Shown one piece after another: positions 1 to 7,161 of a DNA stretch of 26,421 nt; position 1 is the stretch's first letter, and each line of letters begins with the position of its first letter. Position numbers and translations under genes: made by a program. The notes beneath the pieces were generated by a model. It was given only the letters and a program-made list of their open reading frames with translations. It was not told the DNA's origin and ran no database searches. The stretch comes from CAJQHT01 sp038123275. Its GTDB lineage: Bacteria; Pseudomonadota; Alphaproteobacteria; Rickettsiales; UBA1997. The stretch covers positions 1 to 26,421 of the forward strand of contig JAYORG010000019.1 of NCBI GenBank assembly GCA_038123275.1, given 5' to 3'.

Positions 1-318
<318 letters not shown>

Positions 319-532
319 TTAAGAATTTGATTTGACTAATTATCTTTATCTTGCGAAAACTCGAAAATAAAGATGATAGTAAATTAATAAGCACTATCGC
401 CTTTATTTTGCACTTGATAAATAATCTAATATTAACAATGTAAAACAACTAAATAACTACCCTAGAGCTAATAAAGCAAACTAAGGGGAGTAGAATATTA
501 AGAACTAAAGCAATAAAGTCAAGAAGAAAAAG
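319..532 (-). promoter_or_regulatory. Candidate 16S rRNA promoter and leader
   Basis: On the minus strand a TTGACT (complement of 527-532) is followed after 16 nt by TAATAT, then a C-rich TCTACTCCCC stretch. That is a plausible sigma70 promoter about 185-190 nt ahead of the 16S 5' end. The leader contains a 6-bp inverted repeat GATAGT...ACTATC (374-397) and a CTTTAT...ATAAAG inverted repeat just before the gene (about 343-371). The second could be part of a processing stem, though its 3' partner lies outside the window. The promoter is inferred from sequence resemblance only. Confidence 0.4.
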
Positions 533-683
533 AGCTAAATTCACTAATATTTTTTATAATCAAGATTGGAGTTTTACTGAAAGCAAGACCTAAAAAACTT
601 GAGGGCAAAAATTTACAACAGCAAATTTCCTAAGTCAAGATCATTTATTTAAATTAAACTAATTATATTTAAGAAACTGTAAT

Positions 684-730
684 AACTCACACTTACACGC
701 ACCATATAATATTCTGAGAATTAATTAATG
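684..730 (+). repeat. Intergenic motif AACTCAC-CTTAC...TGAG...ATGA, copy 1
   Basis: This short stretch in the 16S-dapD spacer resembles two other intergenic stretches in the window (5368-5410 and 12336-12384). All share AACTCAC, then CTTAC, a GC-richer segment, an AT-rich run, TGAG, and ATGA about 9-11 nt later. Here the order is AACTCAC-A-CTTAC-ACGCACC, TATTC-TGAG, AATTAATT, ATGAA. CTCA and TGAG can pair around the middle, but the stem is short. The function is unknown and this is the most diverged copy. Confidence 0.45.
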
Positions 731-784
731 AATTTTAAAAAATCGTTACAAAGCACTAAAATGGCTGGCTACATGCAATATTAA
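728..784 (+). CDS. Possible 18-codon mini-ORF after motif copy 1
   Basis: ATG at 728 opens MNFKKSLQSTKMAGYMQY and stops at TAA 782-784. It starts right after the TGAG/AATT part of motif copy 1, in the same arrangement as the better supported mini-ORF at 5408. The upstream TGAGAA is only a weak ribosome site. An ORF this short is expected often by chance in such DNA, so the parallel placement is the only support. The rest of 320-928 holds no other gene that I can see. Confidence 0.15.
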   Translation: MNFKKSLQSTKMAGYMQY

Positions 785-854
785 GTTAATAACATACTTT
801 AAAAAACTAAATACTTGCCAAAAGCAATAATTATTATTAATATTTACAAAATCT

Positions 855-883
855 TTGTAAATAATCATCTACTTATATATATT
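855..883 (+). promoter_or_regulatory. Candidate dapD operon promoter
   Basis: TTGTAA (855-860) and TATATT (878-883) are separated by exactly 17 nt and lie 45 nt upstream of the dapD ATG. The -10 matches consensus at 5 of 6 bases and the -35 at 4 of 6. In DNA this AT-rich such matches are common, so this is a position-supported guess. Confidence 0.35.
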
Positions 884-928
884 TCCAACGTGATTTACAA
901 TGATCTAAATATAAAATGCAAATAAACA

Positions 929-1756
929 ATGTCTAACTTACAACAAATCATAGAAAGTACCTTTGAAAATAGAAATGAAATTAATAGCTCTACCAAAGGT
1001 GAGCCAGCAGAAGCCGTCAAAGAAACTTTAAACCAACTAGATCAAGGTAAAATCAGAATATGTCAAAAAGAAAAAGGTAGCTGGAAAGTTAATGACTGGA
1101 TTAAAAAAGCTATTTTACTCTCTTTTAGACTTAATGAAAATTTTGTTATTAGCTCTGGCAATGATAATTGCACTAATCACTTTGACAAAGTGCCACTAAA
1201 ATTTTCTAATTGGAATGAAGATGATTTTAATAAAGCTGGCTTTAGAGCTGTTCCTGGGTCAGTTGTTCGTCACAGTGCTTTTATTGCTAAAAATGTAGTT
1301 TTAATGCCATCATTTGTAAATATTGGTGCTTATGTTGACGAAGGAGCAATGATTGATAGCTGGGCCACTGTTGGCTCTTGTGCTCAAATTGGCAAAAATT
1401 GTCATATTTCAGGTGGAGCAGGAATTGGCGGTGTTTTAGAGCCACTTCAGGCAAATCCAGTAATAATTGAAGATAATTGCTTTATTGGCGCTAGAAGTGA
1501 AATTGCTGAAGGGGTTATTGTTAAAGAGGGAGCTGTTATTTCAATGGGAGTTTATATTGGTGCCTCAACCAAAATTATTGATAGAGATAGTGGTGAAATA
1601 TTTTACGGAGAAGTTCCGTCATATTCAGTCGTAGTTCCTGGAAATATTGCAGGTAAAAATCCTGGAGACCCTTCATTGTACGCTGCTGTAATAGTAAAAA
1701 GGGTTGATGAAAAAACCAGATCTAAAACTGGAATTAATGAATTGCTAAGAGATTAA
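929..1756 (+). CDS. dapD: 2,3,4,5-tetrahydropyridine-2,6-dicarboxylate N-succinyltransferase
   Basis: This enzyme transfers succinyl from succinyl-CoA to tetrahydrodipicolinate in the succinylase branch of the diaminopimelate/lysine pathway, which feeds peptidoglycan. The 275 aa match the usual DapD length. An alpha-helical N-terminal domain (about 1-100) precedes a left-handed beta-helix of hexapeptide repeats (about 105-220). The family block around GAYVDEGAMIDSWATVGSCAQIG and the glycine-rich HISGGAGIGGVLEP block are clear. The C-terminal FYGEVPSYSVVVPG stretch is also typical. It is the first gene of a tightly packed operon, and its TAA overlaps the next ATG by 1 nt. No good Shine-Dalgarno precedes the start. 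Confidence 0.96.
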   Translation: MSNLQQIIESTFENRNEINSSTKGEPAEAVKETLNQLDQGKIRICQKEKGSWKVNDWIKKAILLSFRLNENFVISSGNDNCTNHFDKVPLKFSNWNEDDFNKAGFRAVPGSVVRHSAFIAKNVVLMPSFVNIGAYVDEGAMIDSWATVGSCAQIGKNCHISGGAGIGGVLEPLQANPVIIEDNCFIGARSEIAEGVIVKEGAVISMGVYIGASTKIIDRDSGEIFYGEVPSYSVVVPGNIAGKNPGDPSLYAAVIVKRVDEKTRSKTGINELLRD

Positions 1757-2301
1757 TGTTAATGACACCTATAATTCTAGTAATATTAACTCTAAACCTA
1801 TTAGTGGTTTTTGTAGTTAAATCTAGGGTTAATATGATTATTTTTATTAACACCTCAAACTTAATTACTATACTTCTTTATTGCTTAACTATTGGTAACT
1901 TTATCCTTTTAAAAGAATTGGCAATTACAACTATTATTTATTCAATTGTTATCTCATTTTTAATAGTAAGCAACAAAGATGGGCAATCAAAATCTATTCA
2001 CAAAGCTACAGTTAATGTTTTTTTTGTAGTGATATTAACTACAATTTGTGCCCTATCCTCTTTTTATGCAATTGCAACTATCAATGATAGTTTAACCGCA
2101 AAAAAAGAACAAAATATCAACACCAAAATTATAAAATTAGAAAAAAATGCTAAGATTAAAACCAACAGTAAATTTAGCTATCTTAAAATCCAAGGAGCCA
2201 AAGATAATATCTTATTTAATAGATTTGGAGATTTTATTATAATAATCTGCGCTGTTATTGTTTTTTTGTTTTTAGGTATCAAACATCAAAAAGAATCTTA
2301 A
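1756..2301 (+). CDS. Unrecognised multi-spanning membrane protein
   Basis: I do not recognise this 181-aa protein. It is strongly hydrophobic, with probable membrane segments at about 3-22, 27-46, 50-70, 86-108 and 155-175. A Lys/Asn-rich hydrophilic stretch (about 112-150) precedes the last helix. The start ATG overlaps the dapD stop (TAATG) and pyrD begins 1 nt after its stop, so it is co-translated with biosynthetic genes. Short helical stretches loosely resemble small subunits of Mrp-type antiporter complexes, but I see no motif that establishes this. Neither neighbour suggests a function. Confidence 0.75.
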   Translation: MLMTPIILVILTLNLLVVFVVKSRVNMIIFINTSNLITILLYCLTIGNFILLKELAITTIIYSIVISFLIVSNKDGQSKSIHKATVNVFFVVILTTICALSSFYAIATINDSLTAKKEQNINTKIIKLEKNAKIKTNSKFSYLKIQGAKDNILFNRFGDFIIIICAVIVFLFLGIKHQKES

Positions 2302-2302
2302 A

Positions 2303-3367
2303 ATGAATTTTTATCAATTTATTAAACCTGCATTATTCTGCTTAAATCCTGAAACAGCACATAATCTATCAATTTCTGCTCTGAAGTATAATTTAGTACC
2401 CAAGAATACCATAAAACACTATAACAGTCTACAAAGTAGAGTTTTTGATATAGATTTTAGCAATCCAATTGGTCTTGCTGCTGGATTTGATAAAAATGCC
2501 GCTATATTTAATAACTTAAATAAGTTTGGTTTTGGCTTTATCGAATGCGGAACAGTTACACCAAAGCCTCAAATGGGAAATTCAAAGCCACGATTATTTC
2601 GTCTCAAAGAAGATAGAGCCATCATAAATCGTATGGGAACAAATAATAAAGGAGTTGATAATTTCTTAAAAAATGTTAAGAACAAAAAAGATCCTCTACA
2701 GATTTTAGGCATAAATATCGGCAAGAATGCTACTACCAAAGATCAAATTAAAGATTATTTAATATGCCTAGATAACCTTTATAAATTTGCTTCTTATATT
2801 ACCATTAATATATCATCACCAAATACAAAAAATTTAAGAGATATTCAAAAAGCAGAAAATTTAGAAGAGTTTCTACAAGAAATTAACACAAAAAAGACTC
2901 TCTTATCCAAAAAACATCAATGCAACACCCCAATATTATTAAAAATTGCTCCAGACCTATCATTAAAAGAAGTTAAAGAAATTGCTAATATAACATTAAA
3001 AAATAACATTGATGGGGTGATTATCAGTAATACTACAATAAATGATAAAGATCTTTTAACTAGTAAATTTAAAAATGAAGCTGGAGGCCTTAGTGGTAAG
3101 CCATTGCTAAAAAAATCAAATGATATTTTGAAATTATTTTACCAAATTACCAAAGGCAAAATACCAATAATTGGTGTTGGAGGAGTTACAAGCGCCAAAG
3201 ATGTATATGAAAAAATTCAATTAGGTGCTTCTTTGGTTCAACTTTATAGCTCGTTTATTTATGATGGTTTTTATTTAGTTGAAAAAATTAAAAAAGAATT
3301 AGATGATTTACTAAAGAGAGATGGGTTTAGCAATATTCAAGACGCAATTGGAATTAAAAATAAGTAA
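2303..3367 (+). CDS. pyrD: Dihydroorotate dehydrogenase (quinone), class 2
   Basis: This enzyme oxidises dihydroorotate to orotate in de novo pyrimidine synthesis, passing electrons through FMN to membrane quinone. At 354 aa it has the class 2 layout. An N-terminal extension (about 1-45, FYQFIKPALFCLNPETAH) is used for membrane and quinone access. The FMN-binding barrel carries PIGLAAGFDKNA (55-66), the TVTPKPQMGNSKPRLFR block (84-100), NRMGTNNKG, and NISSPNT (169-175) with the class 2 catalytic serine. GVGGV near 290 completes the FMN phosphate site. Its TAA overlaps the argJ ATG by 1 nt. Confidence 0.96.
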   Translation: MNFYQFIKPALFCLNPETAHNLSISALKYNLVPKNTIKHYNSLQSRVFDIDFSNPIGLAAGFDKNAAIFNNLNKFGFGFIECGTVTPKPQMGNSKPRLFRLKEDRAIINRMGTNNKGVDNFLKNVKNKKDPLQILGINIGKNATTKDQIKDYLICLDNLYKFASYITINISSPNTKNLRDIQKAENLEEFLQEINTKKTLLSKKHQCNTPILLKIAPDLSLKEVKEIANITLKNNIDGVIISNTTINDKDLLTSKFKNEAGGLSGKPLLKKSNDILKLFYQITKGKIPIIGVGGVTSAKDVYEKIQLGASLVQLYSSFIYDGFYLVEKIKKELDDLLKRDGFSNIQDAIGIKNK

Positions 3368-4560
3368 TGCTTGAAATTAAAGGAATAAAATTATCAACTA
3401 TTGACTGTGGCATTAAATATAAAAATCGTGATGATGTTTTATTGGTAAAATTTGACCAGGGAACACAAGTAGCTGGTGTTTTTGCACGCTCATCTTTTAC
3501 AGCCTCCCCTGTAAATTGGTGCAAAAAGAATATTAAAAATGGACAAGCCTTAAGCTTAATAGTTAATTCTGGTAATGCTAATTCATTCACTGGCAAAACA
3601 GGAGATATATCTTTAGATAAAGTTGTAAGTGCTGTCGCTAGCACATTTAACTGCAAAAAAGAATTGATCTTTATGTCTTCAACTGGCGTTATTGGCGAAA
3701 CATTGCAAGATCAAAAAATTACCGATAAACTGCCAATCTTGGTTAAAAATCTAAAAAATAATAAAGAAAATTGGATTAAAGCTGCTAAAGCTATAATGAC
3801 AACAGACTTAAAGCCAAAATATAATTGTAAAACCGCTAAAATTGATGGCAAAGAAATTAAAATTAATGCCATTGCTAAAGGGTCAGGAATGATAGCTCCC
3901 AATATGGCAACAATGTTAGCTTATATTTTTACTGATGCAAATATTAATAATAATGCATTACAAGAAATATTAAGTGACATTAACAGCAGAACTTTTAACG
4001 CCATTACAGTTGATAGTGATCAGTCAACCAATGACACAGTAATGATTTTTGCCACCAAGTCAGCACAAAATAAAGAAATTACCAACTATAAATCACCTCA
4101 ATTAAATGATTTTAAAGAAAAATTAGAGGAATTAATGTTAGATTTAGCAAAACAAATTGTTATTGATGGAGAAGGAGCAACAAAATTAATCAAAATTACA
4201 GTTAATGGCGCTAAATCACAAGAAAGTGCTAAAAATATTGCCTTCTCTATTGCTAACTCACCATTGGTTAAAACTGCAATTGCTGGTGAAGATCCAAATT
4301 GGGGGCGTATCGTTATGGCAATTGGAAAAACGCAAGAATCAATTAATCAAGATGAGTTAGGAATTAAAATTGGCAAATTTGATATAGTAAAAAATGGCCA
4401 AATTGCTTCAAATTATGTAGAAAAAGATGTACATCAATATTTAAAAAATGATAAAGTTGCAATTACTATTACCATCAGTAATAACAATAACAACTTTAGT
4501 GTATGGACATGTGACTTTACCGAAGAATATATTAAAATAAACAAAGATTATAGAAGTTAA
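3367..4560 (+). CDS. argJ: Bifunctional ornithine acetyltransferase / N-acetylglutamate synthase
   Basis: ArgJ recycles the acetyl group from N-acetylornithine to glutamate in arginine synthesis; bifunctional forms also use acetyl-CoA. The 397-aa length is typical. NSGNAN (67-72) and STGVIGE (105-111) form the oxyanion and acetyl-binding region. KGSGMIAPNMATML (171-184) contains the Ala181-Thr182 self-cleavage site, and Thr182 becomes the N-terminal nucleophile of the beta chain. DSDQSTNDT and AGEDPNWGR are further family blocks. The C-terminus is slightly extended past the usual end. It is co-operonic with pyrD, and an arginine step is unexpected in a strongly reduced Rickettsiales genome. 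Confidence 0.96.
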   Translation: MLEIKGIKLSTIDCGIKYKNRDDVLLVKFDQGTQVAGVFARSSFTASPVNWCKKNIKNGQALSLIVNSGNANSFTGKTGDISLDKVVSAVASTFNCKKELIFMSSTGVIGETLQDQKITDKLPILVKNLKNNKENWIKAAKAIMTTDLKPKYNCKTAKIDGKEIKINAIAKGSGMIAPNMATMLAYIFTDANINNNALQEILSDINSRTFNAITVDSDQSTNDTVMIFATKSAQNKEITNYKSPQLNDFKEKLEELMLDLAKQIVIDGEGATKLIKITVNGAKSQESAKNIAFSIANSPLVKTAIAGEDPNWGRIVMAIGKTQESINQDELGIKIGKFDIVKNGQIASNYVEKDVHQYLKNDKVAITITISNNNNNFSVWTCDFTEEYIKINKDYRS

Positions 4561-4561
4561 A

Positions 4562-4834
4562 ATGATAGATCAAAATAACAATTCACTAGAATTAGCAAAC
4601 AAAAACTTAGCAAATGCTCTGGAAATCCTAGAAAAAACAGTTGGCCATAAAATAGAAAAAATCCAAAATCATAATTTCCAAGTAAACCAAGCAACAAATA
4701 AAGAAAAAGAATTTCTAAAAAATGAAATCAAAGAATTAACCATCAAAAATACTAATATAAAAGCAGCTGGGCAAAGATTAGCTAACGAAATTAAAGCCGA
4801 CTTAGAAAAAGTAAAAAACATAATTAATAAATAA
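4562..4834 (+). CDS. Small coiled-coil protein, DUF4164-like, upstream of zapA
   Basis: This 90-aa protein has no membrane segment and is almost entirely helical, with a heptad-like pattern (LANALEILEKTV ... LKNEIKELTIKN ... LANEIKADLEKV). In alphaproteobacteria a small coiled-coil protein of the DUF4164 type commonly sits directly before zapA, and the length, composition and position fit. It starts 1 nt after the argJ stop and ends 1 nt before zapA. A role in cell division beside ZapA is inferred from context only. Confidence 0.7.
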   Translation: MIDQNNNSLELANKNLANALEILEKTVGHKIEKIQNHNFQVNQATNKEKEFLKNEIKELTIKNTNIKAAGQRLANEIKADLEKVKNIINK

Positions 4835-4835
4835 T

Positions 4836-5177
4836 ATGGCCTTACTAGAAATTTATATTGGTAAATCAAAATATACCATAGATTGCGAAGAATCACAGAG
4901 AGATAAAATTACCAATTTAGCCTCACATCTTAATGAAAGAGTTAATAATCTATCTTTAAAAATGAGATCTGCCGATGAAAAAACCATCCTAATGCTATGC
5001 TGCGTAATGATTGAAGAAGAGTTAGAAGATTTAAAAAATCTTAAATCATCCCCACATAACAATCAAAACGAAAGGGAATCTCTAAACAAAGAGAATGAGC
5101 AACAAAATATATCCAAATCTATCCAAAATGCGACTTTACGCATAGAAAATCTTGCAAATAAAATAAAAAACTACTAG
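4836..5177 (+). CDS. zapA: Cell division protein ZapA
   Basis: ZapA binds FtsZ and cross-links protofilaments at the division ring. The 113 aa show the family pattern: an N-terminal beta segment with IYIGKSKYTIDCEESQ, a helix with LASHLNERVNNL (28-39), and a C-terminal coiled coil rich in Glu/Asn. The gene is followed by the 6S RNA gene and then 5-FCL, an arrangement conserved across many proteobacteria. This synteny supports both the ZapA and the 6S calls. It closes the dapD operon, with no evident terminator before the 6S region. Confidence 0.9.
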   Translation: MALLEIYIGKSKYTIDCEESQRDKITNLASHLNERVNNLSLKMRSADEKTILMLCCVMIEEELEDLKNLKSSPHNNQNERESLNKENEQQNISKSIQNATLRIENLANKIKNY

Positions 5178-5207
5178 AATAGATTTAAACACTGTTAACA
5201 TATTTAA

Positions 5208-5363
5208 TTACTGTCAGAGAGGACAGAGCTAAAAATTCTTTGAACCCAATAACTTTCAGCTTGGAAGTAGCCTCTGTTGAAGCCGTGGCTTCATTACCGT
5301 TCACATCCACCTATTTGATTCACGGATTCAAGTAGATATATCAGCTCATCCCTCTGATGGTTT
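5208..5363 (+). ncRNA. ssrS: 6S RNA
   Basis: 6S RNA binds sigma70 RNA polymerase by mimicking an open promoter. The call rests on position (zapA - here - 5-FCL) and on a fold that can be traced by eye. CTGTCAGAG (5211-5219) pairs with CTCTGATGG (5352-5360), extended by GGA/TCC and GAGCT/AGCTC. An inner helix joins the CTTTGAACC region (5238-5246) with GGATTCAAG (5324-5332). An apical hairpin GAAGCC-GGCTTC lies at 5279-5292. This gives a long rod with an internal bubble, about 155 nt, typical of the family. The ends are estimates. Confidence 0.75.
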
Positions 5364-5367
5364 TAAC

Positions 5368-5410
5368 AACTCACCTTACGCACACCGCATATTTTGAGGA
5401 ATTTATTATG
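5368..5410 (+). repeat. Intergenic motif AACTCACCTTACG...TGAG...ATGA, copy 2
   Basis: The motif follows the 6S RNA and ends at the ATG of a mini-ORF. AACTCACCTTACG (5368-5380) is shared exactly with copy 3 (12336-12348), followed by a CGCA, an AT run, TGAG and ATGA. CTCA (5370-5373) can pair with TGAG (5395-5398), and TGAG overlaps the GAGGA ribosome site, so a hairpin here could limit access to the mini-ORF start. No T-run follows, so it does not look like a terminator. Confidence 0.5.
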
Positions 5411-5467
5411 AAAGCACCAAAATTAGGTGGATGTAAGTTAATAACCCCTATCATTAGACCTTGTTAA
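5408..5467 (+). CDS. 19-codon mini-ORF / possible leader peptide before 5-FCL
   Basis: ATG (5408) follows a good ribosome site GAGGA (5396-5400) and opens MKAPKLGGCKLITPIIRPC, ending at TAA 5465-5467. The stop overlaps the first codons of the 5-FCL gene, whose TTG start is at 5461. That gene has an in-frame stop at 5455-5457 and no ribosome site of its own visible, so it may depend on ribosomes arriving from the mini-ORF. Translation is plausible but unproven, and nothing is recognised in the peptide. Confidence 0.4.
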   Translation: MKAPKLGGCKLITPIIRPC

Positions 5468-6063
5468 ATAAAATAGAAATTAGAGAAACAATTCAAAAAC
5501 AAAGGAGTCTTCTATCAAATAGCGAGGTACTATTTCGATCACAAAAAATTTCAAATAATGTAATTTCTAACTTATTACCCAAAATAAAGGAAATAAAAAA
5601 TAAGAAAATTGCTTTATACCTTAATATTAACAATGAAGTAGATACATCTATTCTGTTAGAACATCTATTTTATATAAAGCATGTCAACATATCCTTACCT
5701 AAAGTTAACCCCTTAAATAACTCAATGATATTTAAACAATATAAATTGGGCGAAGAATTGGAGAATAACAATAAATATAAAAAAATTCTTGAACCCAAAT
5801 CAACAAATTTAACTATTGACCCAGAAATTGTTTTTACTCCTTTGGTTGCTTGTGATAAAAATGGCAAAAGGATTGGTATGGGAGGTGGATTTTATGATAA
5901 AAAAATAGCACAAATTAAGAAAAAAAGTCAAAATATTACACTTATTGGACTAGCATATGATTTTCAGATATTGACTAATATTAACTCTGAAAATTTTGAT
6001 CAAAGCCTTGATTTTATTGTCTTTGAGGATGGCATCATTGATTGCCAAAAGCAATATCCATAA
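5461..6063 (+). CDS. 5-formyltetrahydrofolate cyclo-ligase
   Basis: This enzyme converts 5-formyl-THF to 5,10-methenyl-THF using ATP, returning folinic acid to one-carbon metabolism. The 200-aa protein has an N-terminal RETIQKQRSLL helix, LYLNINNEVDTS, LPKVNP, and the diagnostic C-terminal block PLVACDKNGKRIGMGGGFYDKKI (about 123-145). TTG at 5461 is used because a TAG sits in frame at 5455-5457 and no downstream ATG precedes conserved residues. The gene lies after zapA and 6S RNA, as in many proteobacteria where it is known as ygfA or fau. The stop of the mini-ORF at 5408 overlaps its start. Confidence 0.9.
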   Translation: MLNKIEIRETIQKQRSLLSNSEVLFRSQKISNNVISNLLPKIKEIKNKKIALYLNINNEVDTSILLEHLFYIKHVNISLPKVNPLNNSMIFKQYKLGEELENNNKYKKILEPKSTNLTIDPEIVFTPLVACDKNGKRIGMGGGFYDKKIAQIKKKSQNITLIGLAYDFQILTNINSENFDQSLDFIVFEDGIIDCQKQYP

Positions 6064-6224
6064 CATCCTTTATTAACAAAGTTCAAAAAAAAAGAAATAA
6101 ATTTGTTGCTTTAATATTTTCCTAGTAATAGTTTAGTTCTCAAGCAAGCTGTTGCACTGGCTTTAATAGTTAGCTCAACGGTGAAGTTTAGCTTAATATC
6201 ATTACTAATAAAAGGAAATTTAAA

Positions 6225-6497
6225 ATGCATAAAACAGATTTAATCAACGAAATTGCTAATAAAACTGGTTCATCTAAAAAAGATGCCGGTGCTGCTCTAG
6301 AAGCTACCCTACAATCTATTGCTACAGCTTTAAAAGGCGGAACATCAGTTACTTTAATTGGTTTTGGTACTTTTAAAACTATCAATACTGCTGCTAGAAA
6401 AGGACGTAACCCACAAACTGGGAAGGAAATCCAAATTCCTGCTGCTGTTAGAGTTAAATTCTCTGCTGGTAAAGCATTAAAAGATGCTGTTAACTAA
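6225..6497 (+). CDS. hup: DNA-binding protein HU
   Basis: HU is a small histone-like protein that bends and compacts DNA as a dimer. The 90 aa are full length. The N-terminal helices MHKTDLINEIANKTGSSKKDA lead to the dimer core, then GFGTFKT (46-52) and the DNA-binding arm ARKGRNPQTGKEIQIPAA (about 57-74), ending VKFSAGKALKDAVN. AGGA stands about 9 nt before the ATG. The gene is preceded by 160 nt of non-coding DNA and closed by a strong terminator, so it is probably a single-gene unit. IHF subunits share the fold, but the arm and length favour HU. Confidence 0.95.
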   Translation: MHKTDLINEIANKTGSSKKDAGAALEATLQSIATALKGGTSVTLIGFGTFKTINTAARKGRNPQTGKEIQIPAAVRVKFSAGKALKDAVN

Positions 6498-6548
6498 TAT
6501 TTGGTTAACTATTTATATCTTTTATAAGAATTATAAATAAATGAAATT

Positions 6549-6579
6549 ATCCAAGATGGTATACCGTCTTGGATTTTTT
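6549..6579 (+). terminator. Rho-independent terminator after HU
   Basis: ATCCAAGA (6549-6556) pairs with TCTTGGAT (6567-6574), extended inward by GGT/ACC, and is followed by a T-run (6574-6579). It is the clearest intrinsic terminator in the window, and it isolates HU from the tRNA-Val gene. Confidence 0.92.
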
Positions 6580-6674
6580 CTTTTATATATGGCCTTAAAT
6601 GTAAAAAGCCAAAAAATATTTCTTTGTAAAAAGAATTATTTTAAACTTTTTTCATTAAGGTAGAAAAATTATTA

Positions 6675-6750
6675 GGGTGATTAGCTCAGTTGGTAGAGCA
6701 TCTCGTTTACACCGAGGAGGTCGGCAGTTCGACCCTGTCATCACCCACCA
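6675..6750 (+). tRNA. tRNA-Val (anticodon TAC)
   Basis: The 76-nt cloverleaf is complete. Acceptor GGGTGAT (6675-6681) pairs with ATCACCC (6740-6746). The D arm is TAGCTCAGTTGGTAGAGC. The anticodon stem TCTCG/CGAGG encloses loop TTTACAC with anticodon TAC at 6708-6710. The T arm contains GTTCGAC. ACCA is encoded at 6747-6750. It reads GTA and, by wobble, other valine codons. Confidence 0.96.
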
Positions 6751-6907
6751 GCCTATGCTCTTATGAGCTTTGGCTGTGACAAGCCATCCTTAAGATAGTT
6801 TGTTAACTGGAGATCGTTATAGCGAAGACTGCCCAGAGTAGCCTATTAGGGCATAGACAGTCTGATAATCCAACCACTATCCTTAAAGAGCTTCATACCA
6901 ACAAACC
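6751..6907 (+). ncRNA. Candidate structured RNA between tRNA-Val and tRNA-Asp
   Basis: This stretch is visibly richer in G+C than other spacers here and packed with inverted repeats. They are a GCTC/GAGC hairpin at 6757-6768, GGCT/AAGCC at 6772-6785, CTTAAGATAGT (6789-6799) with ACTATCCTTAA (6876-6886), TCGT/AGCGA around 6814-6825, and AGACTGCCC...GGGC...CAGTCT (6827-6863). TATGAGCTTT (6763-6772) can close the whole with AAAGAGCTTCATA (6885-6897). GTTTGTT (6798-6804) is complementary to AACAAAC (6900-6906). It matches no RNA family I know (not 5S, SRP, RNase P or tmRNA). The strand is assumed from the flanking tRNAs. The remaining spacer to 6995 is plain AT-rich DNA. Confidence 0.4.
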
Positions 6908-6995
6908 AGACCCATAAATCAAAAATACAAAACTTTTTTTCAAAGAAGCTTGATTAATAGAAGTTTTAAAATTATATTCATTGCCTCATAAGTTT

Positions 6996-7072
6996 GGGGG
7001 TGTAGCTCAGCTGGTTAGAGCGCCTGCCTGTCACGCAGGAGGCCGCGGGTTCGAGTCCCGTCACTCCCGCCA
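6996..7072 (+). tRNA. tRNA-Asp (anticodon GTC)
   Basis: The 77-nt cloverleaf is complete. Acceptor GGGGGTG (6996-7002) pairs with CACTCCC (7062-7068), and the D arm is TAGCTCAGCTGGTTAGAGC. Anticodon stem CCTGC/GCAGG encloses loop CTGTCAC with GTC at 7030-7032. The T arm is GCGGGTTCGAGTCCCGT. Discriminator G and an encoded CCA follow (7069-7072). Confidence 0.96.
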
Positions 7073-7099
7073 CATTTTTATAATAAATTGTGGCATTTT
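7069..7099 (+). terminator. Hairpin terminator using the tRNA-Asp 3' end
   Basis: GCCACA (7069-7074), which includes the CCA tail of tRNA-Asp, pairs with TGTGGC (7089-7094) and is followed by ATTTT. The stem overlaps the mature tRNA end, so termination and tRNA folding would compete until processing. No other function is evident before the next gene. Confidence 0.65.
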
Positions 7100-7161
7100 C
7101 CCCAAAGCACTCTAAGATTTAATCTAGTCAAAGTCATCATCAAATAATTATAAGACGATTA

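Noticed and set aside
6751..6907. 5S rRNA, SRP RNA, RNase P RNA or tmRNA between the two tRNA genes
   Set aside because: The signature sequences of each (for example the 5S CGAAC loop, the SRP GGAAGGAAGC region, the RNase P GAGGAAAGTC block) are absent.
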